A stretch of 64,000 bases of DNA from Halobacteriovorax sp. JY17. GTDB taxonomy: Bacteria > Bdellovibrionota > Bacteriovoracia > Bacteriovoracales > Bacteriovoracaceae. Where the stretch lies: contig NZ_NJER01000003.1 of the NCBI RefSeq assembly GCF_002753895.1, positions 1-64,000 of the forward strand. Reading direction: 5' to 3'. Below are positions 1-11,253 of the stretch, one piece after another. How positions within the stretch are numbered: position 1 is the first letter of the stretch; every line of letters starts with the position of its first letter. Below the pieces are notes generated by a model that saw nothing but the letters and a program-made list of their open reading frames with translations, ran no database searches and was not told the origin of the DNA. The translations under genes and the position numbers were made by a program.

Positions 1-159
1 GCACGGGTAATTCTCCTTTTAAATTTGTTTGTTGCAGAAGAATTTTATCAGATTGAAATATCCGTGCTTATCTTGATCTTTTTAGTCTTGATTCATCGTG
101 TTCCACTGTCTAACGAGAAGAGCCGTTGTTGCCATTGTAAGAGGAAATTAAACAATTGA
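1..159 (+). CDS. C-terminal tail of a possible membrane protein (partial)
   Basis: An open frame runs from the window edge to a TGA at 157-159, 52 codons without a stop in AT-rich DNA. The peptide is hydrophobic around residues 22-34 (VLILIFLVLIH), which looks like a last membrane helix, followed by a basic tail holding a CCHC cluster. The start lies outside the window, so no family can be named. The length is short enough that chance openness cannot be excluded. It overlaps the remnant at 152-466 in another frame by a few bases. Confidence 0.35.
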   Translation, partial: ARVILLLNLFVAEEFYQIEISVLILIFLVLIHRVPLSNEKSRCCHCKRKLNN

Positions 160-466
160 GTCTAGAGCAAATGCAACACTGAAAAGCGAAAATATTAAAA
201 ATTTTTCTAATAATAGACAGGCCTTACTTTTTCTTCAACGAGATCGAGCAGATTACTTTGTAACAGAACTTAACATAGGAAAAGAAGAAGCAAAGAATTA
301 TTCAGATATATACAATGTTGGTACTGTAGAAAAAATTGATATTTATACTTATCTACACAAGAAACATATAGGCCTCATTCACAGAATTGAACAAGGAATC
401 AAATCACTCAAAAAAAGCGGTAGATTAAAGGAAATTGAGCAAAAGCATAAAAAATCAGTGAAGTAG
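152..466 (+). pseudogene. Decayed SBP_bac_3-like periplasmic binding protein (C-terminal remnant)
   Basis: The frame after the TAA at 149-151 reads about 104 codons to a TAG at 464-466. The peptide contains LLFLQRDRADYFVTE and ends in a helix-rich stretch around GIKSLKKSGRLKEIE, which resembles the last third of family-3 solute-binding proteins, where a leucine-rich helix precedes a conserved R-x-D. No ATG, GTG or TTG with a ribosome-binding site opens this frame, and the N-terminal two thirds of the domain (about 140 residues) are missing. I read it as a truncated gene. Two intact relatives of the same broad family lie at 6065-6847 and 13157-13861. Confidence 0.45.
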
Positions 467-490
467 GTTTCAAATATTAGTGCGAAAAAA

Positions 491-2349
491 TTAATTCCAT
501 CCTAAGGATGTCTGAGCTTCAAGAAATTCAAACATTTTCTTATATTCATCTACTCGCTCAGCAATAGAACCACCCGTATGCCCTTGTCCATCCATCATAT
601 AAATAAAGTGTGGCATATCTGAGGACTTGAGTTTCTCTATAAAACTATGCATGGTTGATGGAGGAACTCGACTATCCTTGGTTCCGTGTGTAATAAAAAT
701 GGGAGCTTTTAGTTCTTTAAAGTAATTGATAGGAGATCTCTCTATATAGAGATCTTCATTTTCTTCATAAGGCCCCAGCATATATACAAGCCAATCGGGA
801 ATATTGGATGTTTTATAAAAATCAATTAAATCAGAAAACCCTGCCCAACAAATACCAAAGCCGAAGGGATAATGTGATTCTTGTCCTTTAAAGTTTTCGG
901 GAAGAGTTAGTGCCCGTAGAGTTGCATACCCACCATGACTTCCCCCTTCAAGGCCTATCTGAGAAGGCTTAAGATTAAACCTTTTCTCCAAAAACTTTGC
1001 TCCCCATAAGAGGTCGAGAATTTCGCTTCCACCAAGATCTCCCCTAATCTTCTCTTTCCATTCTTTACCATGTCCCCAACTTCCTCGAACTGCTGGACTT
1101 AATCGGACAAAACCTAATTCAGCAAAAATTTGATAATTCCCATTATAGTAATTCCCCCCTCCATAGAATGAAGTAATTACTGCCCCCTTAATCTCTCCTT
1201 TGGGAATAATCACATAGGCTGGAATTTCCAATCCATCATAAGAAGGATAAGTAATATATTCATAAGAAGATTGAATTAATAGTTCAGCCCCTTTCTTAGA
1301 GAAAGAAAGATCAAACTCACAAACCCATTTAGAATTTGTTAACTTATATAGACTTCTCTTTGGAGTTTGCCGTGATGCGACTCTCCAATCCAAATAAAAT
1401 CTTTATTATAAGTACTGAAAGAAATTTCTCCATCAAGAGTTAAGTCACAGTCTAATTGTCTTATTTGCCCAGGGAACTCTTCTTTGTAAGTAAGAATAGA
1501 AGTCTTGCCTTCATTAGGTCTTTTTATTGTAGAAATAAAATAGCGAATCCCTTCAGAAACATTATAATCAAAGCCATCTGTTAGGTAATTCACATTGGTA
1601 AGTTTTAAAACTTTCTTCTCTATAAAATCATAGTAGTATAAATTTTCATAACCGCTTTTATCGGAAACAAAGTAAAAACCTACTTCGGTATCAACCTCGT
1701 TTTCTAATAGGTAAAACAAACCACTTTCAAATTCCTTTGGAATAATTACTTCTTTTGTTCCTTCTTTAATATTAACTAATGAGAAATTATTATTTGTTCT
1801 TTCATTATTTCTATCAACATTAAGAATTAAATATTCTTTATTCTTCGAAGGAATCACTCTCCCCCATCCAACTCGGTACTCATCATCCTCATCGTTAATA
1901 ATAAACTTACTTTCTCCATTACTAAGATCTAGAGAGTAAATATCATTTCTAAAAAGCCCTACTTCATTCTTCTGTCTTGAAGAAAAAAACGCAATCCCTT
2001 CATCAGTAATATGGATGCAAGCTGTATATTCATTACTTGTAATTTGATTTATTTCTTTGGTTTTAACATCAATAGAGAAAATATTAAAATTTTCTTGATT
2101 ATCTCGGTCTGAAATTAGGTACAATTTGTCATTGAGAACTCGAAGAGGTCTACAACTGCGCATATTGAAATCAATATTCGAAAAAAGTTCTCCTTCCTCC
2201 AAAGAGGAATGCTTCTCTCTATCAAAGAGATATAACTTCTTCTCACCCTCTCTTTCATACATATAGAGAAATTTCGAAGAATCTTCTAAAGAAGTAAATT
2301 CTGAAAATGGGAATGCCTCTAGATACTTTTGTGTAAAATGTTTTTCCAT
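491..2349 (-). pseudogene. S9 (prolyl oligopeptidase) family serine peptidase, frameshifted
   Basis: Two overlapping frames together make one S9 peptidase of about 635 residues. The upstream part (2349 down to 1339, 336 aa) is a beta-propeller with repeated strands of the 'IFSIDVKTKEINQIT' type. The downstream part (1393 down to 491, 300 aa) is an alpha/beta-hydrolase catalytic domain with nucleophile Ser in GGSHGG (about residue 152), Asp in HGTKDSRVP (about 240) and His in GQGHTGG (about 272). The junction ASRQTPKRSLYKL, typical of S9 linkers, lies in the second frame, so a -1 shift is needed within about 1339-1400. A TAA closes the second frame just upstream, and no canonical slippery heptamer is visible. 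Neither half has a signal peptide, so the enzyme would be cytoplasmic. A true mutation or a one-base sequence error are both possible. Confidence 0.8.
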
Positions 2350-2392
2350 ACGCTATTCTATAAAGGCTTTACCACTATTTCAACTTTAAGAT

Positions 2393-2830
2393 TTATTTTA
2401 CAAGTTTAAGATATTCTTCAAGTCTTTCTTTATTCATAGAAATTTTCTTCTTATGGACCTCGGCAAATTTCTTTGCTTCTAAAAGATTTTTGGCCTTTCC
2501 GACTTGAATAACTCCTACCATGCCCATAGCATAGTGATTCTTGCATTCAAAGATATAGACACCTTCTTTTTCAAATTTCACAACGACTTCTTTATCTCCT
2601 TTCATCTCCCAAGTTTCAGCTCCTTTAGGAGTAAAAACAGATCGTGGGATATGTCCTTTTGTAGACGGAAGAAACGTAATTGAATCTCCAACTTCAATCT
2701 TTAAAAATGCTGGAGAAAATATCATTAAGCTTCTTTCCTGTCTGTTAAGCATTTCAACTTTATGAGACTTTGAATAAGAAGAAAATGAAACGAAAAGTAA
2801 TAGAAAGATAATAAAGTTTTTTTTAATCAT
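2393..2830 (-). CDS. Pseudoazurin (type I blue copper protein)
   Basis: This 145-residue exported protein has a signal peptide (hydrophobic residues about 5-20) and a cupredoxin fold. The copper ligands fit pseudoazurin: His60 in KGHIP, then Cys96, His99 and Met104 in CKNHYAMGM, with the Cys-x2-His-x4-Met spacing of the family. Pseudoazurins carry single electrons in the periplasm, classically to nitrite or nitrous oxide reductase and sometimes to peroxidases. Neither reductase is in the window. The gene lies downstream of the catalase-peroxidase on the same strand, but a terminator at 2841-2869 separates them. A lysine-rich extension of about 30 residues follows the cupredoxin domain. The true electron partner is unknown. 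Confidence 0.88.
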   Translation of the reverse strand: MIKKNFIIFLLLFVSFSSYSKSHKVEMLNRQERSLMIFSPAFLKIEVGDSITFLPSTKGHIPRSVFTPKGAETWEMKGDKEVVVKFEKEGVYIFECKNHYAMGMVGVIQVGKAKNLLEAKKFAEVHKKKISMNKERLEEYLKLVK

Positions 2831-2840
2831 AGCTATCCAT

Positions 2841-2869
2841 AAAAAATGGCCCAGTATATTTACTGGGCC
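2841..2869 (-). terminator. Factor-independent terminator after the catalase-peroxidase gene
   Basis: A perfect 9-bp inverted repeat, GGCCCAGTA (2848-2856) and TACTGGGCC (2861-2869), with a TATT loop. On the minus strand it is followed by a run of six T (complement of 2841-2846), so it ends the transcript from 5108. It stands between katG and the pseudoazurin gene. Confidence 0.85.
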
Positions 2870-2879
2870 TACTAAATAT

Positions 2880-5120
<2,241 letters not shown>

Positions 5121-5336
5121 TTATAATTTAAAAATTAAATGGTCCCTAATTATCGTTTAATACCAAGGCTAAATACAATCTATTTCCTCTATCAAAAGAT
5201 AGAGAGCCTCTATCAGAGGGAGGAAGTATTAAGATTTCTTGAACATTCATTAGTTGATAATTTCATTAGGATTTATTCTAAAGCGTGGAAAGCCTTATTT
5301 TTCTTGTTTAGATCATTTGGTAATATATAATAAGTT

Positions 5337-6068
5337 ATGAGTAAAAATGAATTAATTCTTTGGTTGGGAGACTCCCACGTAGAAACGATATCTATAAGGT
5401 GTTTCTTTATATGTAGATTACTTAGTTACTGCGAAGTAGACTTTGAAGTAAAGTGGGTTAAGCTTCCAGAAGAAGCAAAGAAACTCGATATCGAAGCAAA
5501 GCTTATACCTATTTTAAACATGGGTGGTAAGAAGTTAACTTGTCCTGAGATTATTGAGTTTTGCAGAGTACGAATAAATAAACTTGATAAAGAATTACTT
5601 TTTCCAGATTATAGTTTAGTTCAAACGATTACTTTTCAATGGGCCACTACGACACTTCTAGGTCTCTATGTTAATTACGTCTATACATGTGACCAGACTC
5701 GCCAAAGATTCTTTAAAGACTTTAAAAATTCACATTCAGAGATTAATGATAAGAACTTACATCAAATTTCTCAACTCATGTCTCAATGGGTTGATCATTG
5801 CGCAAGTATCAACATACCAAAAGAAGAGTATGACAATCATGTCTTTCAATTATTAGAGCACTTTGATAATCAATTGAAAGATCATGATTTCTTTTTTGGA
5901 AATGTTATTTCAGCAACAGATATCGCTATTTTCAGTTTCGTTTTTCTTATATGTAATCCTCACATTCACAAGTTCAAAGAAAAGGTCAGACAATCGAAAA
6001 ATCTTTTTCAATGGAGCAAGAGAATGGACCACCTTACTCAGCACGAATATAGAAAATATAGAATTTAG
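5337..6068 (+). CDS. Glutathione S-transferase-like protein
   Basis: The 243-residue protein has the two-part layout of a GST. A thioredoxin-like N-terminal region (residues about 5-85) includes CEVDFEVKWVKL and a KLIPILNMGGKKLTCPEIIEF stretch that matches the 'P-x-L...S/T-x-x-I' glutathione-binding segment. An all-helical C-terminal domain follows, with FFFGNVISATDIAIFSFVF, the N-capping/hydrophobic staple motif of GST_C. It probably conjugates or reduces small electrophiles in the cytoplasm; the substrate cannot be told. Its end overlaps the convergent gene at 6065 by 4 bp. The upstream gap (5109-5336) must hold the promoters of this gene and of katG. No strong Shine-Dalgarno is visible before the ATG. 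Confidence 0.68.
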   Translation: MSKNELILWLGDSHVETISIRCFFICRLLSYCEVDFEVKWVKLPEEAKKLDIEAKLIPILNMGGKKLTCPEIIEFCRVRINKLDKELLFPDYSLVQTITFQWATTTLLGLYVNYVYTCDQTRQRFFKDFKNSHSEINDKNLHQISQLMSQWVDHCASINIPKEEYDNHVFQLLEHFDNQLKDHDFFFGNVISATDIAIFSFVFLICNPHIHKFKEKVRQSKNLFQWSKRMDHLTQHEYRKYRI

Positions 6069-6847
6069 ATTTTATATTTAGTACTAATTTTTAGAAGCTT
6101 TCCATTTGAAATGAGAGATTTAAATTCCTTATCAATAATTTTCTTTAATTTTTTTGAAAAGCTAAAGTTCTTATTTATTAGCCAAAAAAACTCTTCCTTC
6201 TCTGCTCCCTTAATTACTGAATATGAAATATCTGAGTACTCTTTGAGAGTTGGTAGTACTCTCTTTAAAACTTCAAGTCGGGTCAAGCCAATTTTACATC
6301 TCTTAGCACTTACAAGATCAATTATTCGCCCTAGTGCTTTTGATAATCTCTTTACTTCTTTACTTGGAATTCCAAAGTTTTTATATGTATATCCAGATTG
6401 ACCACATATTGGAGAATTCTTTAAAATTAAATCAGCTGTTTTCATCATTAATTTTTTATCATCACTTTTATGAAAGAAGTAAGCTGGAGTCATTCTATAT
6501 ATTGGAGTCGTTAAAAGATAGTTTCTTTCTCTTTCTTCGTTTGAAGCCGCGTCTAAAACTAAGTGAATATTTCCATCAATGGCATCCTTAAGGCAACGTT
6601 GCCAAGGTTTTATGACAAATTTAAATTTTATATTATTTTTCTTAAAGATCTCTTCAATAATATCTCTATTGTAGCCAGAGAATTCATAACCATTATTTCC
6701 CTCTGATTTAATGGGATTAGAGTAAGGCACCCATCCAGTATCCTCTGCACAGATATTAATAACCTGATCTTTTGGAATTACTGAGTCCGCGCCAAAAGCG
6801 CTAGAAGTGATAGAAAGTAAAAATAGAATAAAGCCTAATCTAATCAA
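6065..6847 (-). CDS. Periplasmic solute-binding protein, SBP_bac_3-like
   Basis: A 260-residue exported protein with a signal peptide ending near SSAFGA (residue 20). The mature part resembles family-3 solute-binding proteins: an opening strand INICAEDTGWVPYS, a GYNRDIIEEIF helix, a KPWQRCLKDAIDGNIHLVLDAASNEER region typical of the ligand lobe, and a lysine-rich C-terminal helix. Such proteins usually bind amino acids, but no permease or ATPase gene is nearby, so it may be a sensor or scavenger. It starts with TTG, supported by GAGGAT about 10 bases upstream. The ligand is unknown. Confidence 0.72.
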   Translation of the reverse strand: MIRLGFILFLLSITSSAFGADSVIPKDQVINICAEDTGWVPYSNPIKSEGNNGYEFSGYNRDIIEEIFKKNNIKFKFVIKPWQRCLKDAIDGNIHLVLDAASNEERERNYLLTTPIYRMTPAYFFHKSDDKKLMMKTADLILKNSPICGQSGYTYKNFGIPSKEVKRLSKALGRIIDLVSAKRCKIGLTRLEVLKRVLPTLKEYSDISYSVIKGAEKEEFFWLINKNFSFSKKLKKIIDKEFKSLISNGKLLKISTKYKI

Positions 6848-7025
6848 AAACTAATCCTCAAATTATTAAGTGAAACTCTAAATAAATATATATTACTCTA
6901 CTTTTCTCTATCAGGTTTAAAAAAAGATAGAAATTAGTATAAAGATTACCTAAAGAAACAGATTTCTTTACCAATTACTGTAGAAAGTTTACCTTCAGGA
7001 AAACTTGATAAAATAGGGGTAGAGC

Positions 7026-7511
7026 TTGAAAACGATCTTCATTATATTAATAACTTACTCAAGTATCATAACTGCAAGTGAGGTATCTCCTCAGGCCAGT
7101 GATATGAAATTTATCACAGATTTTACAACTTTCTCATGCAAGAGTTTTAGCGATAAAGTCAGTGCACCAGATGATATAGTCGACCTCCAAGTTGAATACA
7201 CAAAACTTGGAATTTCAAGCTCAACTCGTCGAGTTTTAATTGATATAAAATCTCTAGATGGAGACTGTTTTTATTCTGCAGATTATTCAAGAATAAAGGG
7301 AACAACTCAACTAAACTTTGAAAAATCCTACATGACGAAGACTACAAAGTGCTCTACCTTAAAAGATAAACTAGATGAAATTATGAAACCAGGATTTAAA
7401 TATAGAATAAAGTTCAACGCTTATATCTCAATGTTATTTCTAAAAAAAATGAAAGGTCAGTGTGAAGATGTAAGTGGAAATAACTTAATCGAATTTCAGT
7501 GGATATTATAA
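7026..7511 (+). CDS. Small exported protein, unknown family
   Basis: I do not recognise this 161-residue protein. It starts with TTG at 7026, preceded by a GGGG-rich ribosome-binding site, and begins with a signal peptide (MKTIFIILITYSSIITA, cleaved near residue 17). The mature part has four cysteines (in FSCKSF, GDCFYS, TTKCST and GQCEDV), probably two disulfides, and alternates short beta-like stretches such as VLIDIKSLD and YRIKFNAYIS. This suggests a small disulfide-bonded beta-rich periplasmic or outer-membrane-associated protein. It stands alone, facing the RND operon, with a shared terminator at 7512-7538. Confidence 0.7.
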   Translation: MKTIFIILITYSSIITASEVSPQASDMKFITDFTTFSCKSFSDKVSAPDDIVDLQVEYTKLGISSSTRRVLIDIKSLDGDCFYSADYSRIKGTTQLNFEKSYMTKTTKCSTLKDKLDEIMKPGFKYRIKFNAYISMLFLKKMKGQCEDVSGNNLIEFQWIL

Positions 7512-7538
7512 AAGAAAAGGCCCGATGGGCCTTTTCTT
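7512..7538. terminator. Bidirectional factor-independent terminator
   Basis: A perfect 12-bp inverted repeat, AAGAAAAGGCCC (7512-7523) and GGGCCTTTTCTT (7527-7538), with a 3-base loop. The A-rich and T-rich arms make it work on both strands. It separates the convergent genes ending at 7511 and 7537, and its right arm overlaps the RND stop codon. Confidence 0.88.
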
Positions 7539-10500
7539 ATTTTACAAATTTCTCTTTTCCACTAATTCTACTTATAAAATCCTTTGCCTTATAAACAAGT
7601 AAGTGGACTACTGGAACGAGAAAGTAAGTAAAGATAATTGAACCAATCATCCCTCCAATAATTACTGCTCCCATCGCAGACTTAATTTTATCTAGTGCAA
7701 ATAACTGAGGAAGAGTTCCTGCAATAATCGCAATTGAAGTCATTAAAATAGCTTTTAATTTTTCCTTTGCTCCAAGCCAAATGGCTTCTCGAACTTCTAC
7801 TCCTTCTACTATTTTCTGCTGAGCATACTCAATCATCAAGATCGCATTGTTTACAGCAAGACCAACAACCATAACCATTGCCATCATCGATCCAATATTA
7901 ACCGTTTGATCCGTAAAGAACATCAATGTAATAGACCCTAGAAAAGATGTTAAAATCGCAGACCCAATAGATAAAGGAAAAACAAAGGAATCAAGAACTG
8001 CAACAAGTAACATATACGTTAAAACCACAGCAAGCATAAATGCCTTTCCAAGCTCTCTAGAAGATTCGGACTGATTCTCAGCATTTCCAGTATAGGCATA
8101 CTTAATACTTGCTGGAAGTTTTGCTTCTTCAAATTTAACAGAGAGCTCCTTCATAACTGTACCAGTATTAGATTTCGCAAGATAACCATTCAACTGAATA
8201 ATACTCTCCTTATCTCTTCTCTTTAATGGGGAAGTTGCCTCTGTAAACTTCACCTCACCAAGTGTTGCAATAGGAATAAGTCCATCTTTTCCGTGAATCA
8301 AGAAAGAATCAAAATCTTCAACATTCTTTTTAAAGTCATCACCCAGAGTTACGTTAATGTCGTATTCCTCTCCATCCTCTTTATAAACAGAATCATCATT
8401 TCCATTAACAAGACCTCTAATAACTTGCCCAATCTGAACATTTGTCAAACCTTGTCTGATAATCTTTGAAGAATCCGGATTAAATTGAATTTCCATTTTT
8501 GGGACGCGGTAAGAACTCTGAACGGAACCAAAATATCCACTATTTGCCATAATTTCTTTCATCTTCTCTGAAGTCTTAACCATCTCAGAAAAGCTACTTC
8601 CAGTAACATCAATCGTAACATCGCCAACATTCCCAGAGCTTGAGCTACCACCAGAGAGAGTAATCTCAGCTTCAGGAATTTTAGTTAAATCAATTAAAAG
8701 ATCACTCATAAGAACATCATAACTCTTAGCTCTCTCACTGGCAGGAACTAAGCTCACGCTAACTCTTGCCTTCTCTTCACCATCATAACCAATGTCAGCC
8801 AATGTACTTTTTACTTCTGGGTAATCTTTTAGAAGCTCATCAACTTTAGCCACAACAGTTCCTGTTTTCTCAACTGGAGTACCATCAGGCATTACAATTG
8901 AAACAGTATATTCATCGCGGTCAGACTTAGGAACAAACTCCGAACCTAATCTACTCCCAGGAAAAACAATTGAATAGAAAACCGCAAGAGCAATAAGTGT
9001 TGTGAGAATAGGCCAATCCATCATTTTATCAAAAAACCACTTATATTGTTCTGTAAGCCAAGCAATGAATTTATCCGAAAGGCGGGCAATTTTTGGAAAA
9101 GGTCCCTTTAAAGTAGTAGGGTCTTTCAGGAGAATCGAGCAAAGCATTGGAGTCAAAGTAACTGATGCCATTATTGAAAATATTGTTGCGTACACAACAG
9201 TCATTCCAAACTGAACCATGAATTGCCCCACAATTCCTCCCATGAATGCAAGAGGAGTGAAAACAACAAGATTTGTACCAGAAGAAGCAAAAATTGCTAA
9301 GAGAACTTCCTTTGTTCCATCAATAGCTGCATCTTGAGAATTCTTCCCTTGTTGAAGATGTTTATAAATACTTTCGATAATAATCAAAGCATTCGCAATA
9401 AGAGTCCCAAGACAAGTACCAAAAGCAAGCAATGTCATCATATTTATTGAGAAGTCAGACATGTCCATTATAAAAAATGTTGAAATAATAGAGGTTGGAA
9501 TAACTACTGCAGCGATAACCGCACCTCTCCAGTCCCCTAAGAAAACAAGTAAGATAACAATGGTAAGCACAATACCGAGTAGAATACTTTGAATCGTACC
9601 GATTGTATTATCTAAAGTAATCCTAGTTGTATCAACTGCAACTTCAAGTTTCATTCCTTCTGGCAGCTCCTTCTTAATTACTTCTAATTCAGTTTTTAAA
9701 GTTTTAACAATTTTAACAGCGTCACCATCAGATAATTTTTTAACAGCTATACCAACAGTGTCTTTACCATTAAATCTCGCGATAGAATCAACGTCTTTAT
9801 AACTATCAGTAACTCTTCCCACTGATGAAAGTTTAATTGTTCGCCCTTCTTTAGATACTATAGGAAGATTTTCAATATCTTTGACGCTTGAAAATTCACC
9901 TACAAATCGTACACTAACTTTTGAATCTTTCTTATTAATTGAGCCACCAGGAACATTGAGGTTCTTTCTGGCCATTGAATTGATGACATCTTCAATAGAG
10001 AGATAATTTTGAATTAGTAAATTATTATCTAAATCAACATTAATCTCCCTCTCTCTACCTCCAAAAATATCAACAGTGGCGACGCCATCAATTGCCGATA
10101 GTCTTGTCTTCAACTTCTTATCTGCAAACTCATATAGCTCTGTTAAGTTATGCTTATCACTCATAAGAGATAGGTTTGCTATCGGTTGAATGAGAGGGTC
10201 AAATTTTGCAATAATTGGTCGGTCTGCACCATCAGGAAAGTCATTAATAATTGCTTCAACTTTATCTTTAACCTCAATCGATTTAATATTAACATCAGCT
10301 TCAATTAAAAATTGAATAGTAACAACTCCATAACTATCACGCGCCTCTGATTGAATATTTTTAATTTGAGAGATTTCAGAAACAGCATCCTCAACTCTCT
10401 TTAGCACTTGAGTTTCAATTTCCTCAGGAGAAGCTCCGCCATATACAGTTTGCACGGTTATAATAGGAAACTCAACCTTAGGAGTTGGCTCAATAATTAA

Positions 10501-10587
10501 ATTACCAACAGAGACAAGACCCATCACCATAAAAATGGCAATAAAGATGATTGTTGTTGCTGGACGTTTTACAAATATTTCAATCAT
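7537..10587 (-). CDS. RND-family efflux transporter lacking the TM4 aspartates
   Basis: At 1016 residues this is a full-length inner-membrane RND pump of the HAE1/AcrB type. It opens with MIEIFVKRPATTII, has two large periplasmic loops and 12 membrane helices, and keeps the YGGASPEEIE and TPMLCS signatures. The energy-coupling residues are changed. The TM4 motif, normally G-x-L-V-D-D-A-I-V, reads GTLIANALI, so both aspartates (AcrB Asp407/Asp408) are Ala-Asn. The TM10 Lys940 position is Asn (GLAVNNAIL) and the TM11 Arg971 position is Lys (KLKAILMTS). The gene is last in the marR-tolC-adaptor-RND operon, 3 bases after the adaptor stop. It is either an RND member with another coupling mechanism or a non-pumping homologue; the open frame argues against decay. 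Confidence 0.9.
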   Translation of the reverse strand: MIEIFVKRPATTIIFIAIFMVMGLVSVGNLIIEPTPKVEFPIITVQTVYGGASPEEIETQVLKRVEDAVSEISQIKNIQSEARDSYGVVTIQFLIEADVNIKSIEVKDKVEAIINDFPDGADRPIIAKFDPLIQPIANLSLMSDKHNLTELYEFADKKLKTRLSAIDGVATVDIFGGREREINVDLDNNLLIQNYLSIEDVINSMARKNLNVPGGSINKKDSKVSVRFVGEFSSVKDIENLPIVSKEGRTIKLSSVGRVTDSYKDVDSIARFNGKDTVGIAVKKLSDGDAVKIVKTLKTELEVIKKELPEGMKLEVAVDTTRITLDNTIGTIQSILLGIVLTIVILLVFLGDWRGAVIAAVVIPTSIISTFFIMDMSDFSINMMTLLAFGTCLGTLIANALIIIESIYKHLQQGKNSQDAAIDGTKEVLLAIFASSGTNLVVFTPLAFMGGIVGQFMVQFGMTVVYATIFSIMASVTLTPMLCSILLKDPTTLKGPFPKIARLSDKFIAWLTEQYKWFFDKMMDWPILTTLIALAVFYSIVFPGSRLGSEFVPKSDRDEYTVSIVMPDGTPVEKTGTVVAKVDELLKDYPEVKSTLADIGYDGEEKARVSVSLVPASERAKSYDVLMSDLLIDLTKIPEAEITLSGGSSSSGNVGDVTIDVTGSSFSEMVKTSEKMKEIMANSGYFGSVQSSYRVPKMEIQFNPDSSKIIRQGLTNVQIGQVIRGLVNGNDDSVYKEDGEEYDINVTLGDDFKKNVEDFDSFLIHGKDGLIPIATLGEVKFTEATSPLKRRDKESIIQLNGYLAKSNTGTVMKELSVKFEEAKLPASIKYAYTGNAENQSESSRELGKAFMLAVVLTYMLLVAVLDSFVFPLSIGSAILTSFLGSITLMFFTDQTVNIGSMMAMVMVVGLAVNNAILMIEYAQQKIVEGVEVREAIWLGAKEKLKAILMTSIAIIAGTLPQLFALDKIKSAMGAVIIGGMIGSIIFTYFLVPVVHLLVYKAKDFISRISGKEKFVK

Positions 10588-10590
10588 AAT

Positions 10591-11253
10591 TTACTCCACC
10601 TTCTTAATGACTAAAACTTTTTGTTCGTCTTTTAAGTATCTCTGATCACTAACCACTATTTCGTCTCCAGCTTCAAGGCCAGATTTAATTGCGTAGTAGT
10701 CATCATTGTTTCCAGAAAGAACGATGTCTCTTAGTGTGACTTTATTTTTATTCTCTACAATGAAGACATGTGCTTTCCCACCTCTTGTTGAAACTGCTGC
10801 TCTTTTAACTACAACTGATTTTTCAAGGTGTCCTATCTCCACTTGAATAACAAGAGATTTCTTAGCGATTATATTTTTAGAAAATGTAATCTCAACAGTA
10901 TACAACCCCGATAATTGGTCAACTTCTTCTGAAATGAATGAGACCTTTCCATTATAAATAACATCATCTCTTGTAATTCTTGCTATTGCTCCAATTTCAA
11001 GTTTTGATGAGACCTGAGGAGCGACAAGAGATCTAACAACACGATTTCTTGCTCTCACTCCAGTTAAAGTGACTGTATTTGACAATGATCTTCGACTTGC
11101 CACTTCAGTAAAAACAGGAACTCCATTTTCTTCCCAATACTTATAGAGAGTAGGAACATCTTTATTATTTGCCTTCTTTACTTCCGCAGCTTTCCAAAAA
11201 AGCCCCCCGGTGTAAATGGCAACGGTAATTAGTAAGAATAATACTTTTTTCAT
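10591..11253 (-). CDS. Short membrane-fusion (periplasmic adaptor) protein of an RND system
   Basis: A 220-residue protein with an N-terminal membrane anchor or signal (LFLLITVAIYTGGLFW). It keeps the beta-barrel domain of periplasmic adaptors (around KLEIGAIARIT to LSGLYTVEITF, residues about 85-125) and the membrane-proximal domain (VVKRAAVSTRGGKAHVFIVE to GLEAGDEIVVSD, about 148-208). The usual lipoyl domain and alpha-helical hairpin between the N-terminal strand and the barrel are absent, which explains why it is about 150 residues shorter than HlyD/AcrA-type adaptors. It starts in a TAATG overlap with the upstream outer-membrane gene, so translation is coupled. How such a protein would contact TolC is unclear. 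Confidence 0.75.
   Translation of the reverse strand: MKKVLFLLITVAIYTGGLFWKAAEVKKANNKDVPTLYKYWEENGVPVFTEVASRRSLSNTVTLTGVRARNRVVRSLVAPQVSSKLEIGAIARITRDDVIYNGKVSFISEEVDQLSGLYTVEITFSKNIIAKKSLVIQVEIGHLEKSVVVKRAAVSTRGGKAHVFIVENKNKVTLRDIVLSGNNDDYYAIKSGLEAGDEIVVSDQRYLKDEQKVLVIKKVE

Noticed and set aside
1339-1400. Programmed -1 ribosomal frameshift in the S9 gene
   Set aside because: The overlap has no X-XXY-YYZ heptamer in the right phase and no clear downstream pseudoknot. A mutation or read error explains it more simply.
5139-5330. A 63-codon plus-strand open frame between katG and the GST-like gene
   Set aside because: No ribosome-binding site, no signal or domain, and its base use is that of a promoter gap. 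It probably lies in the untranslated leader of the GST-like gene.
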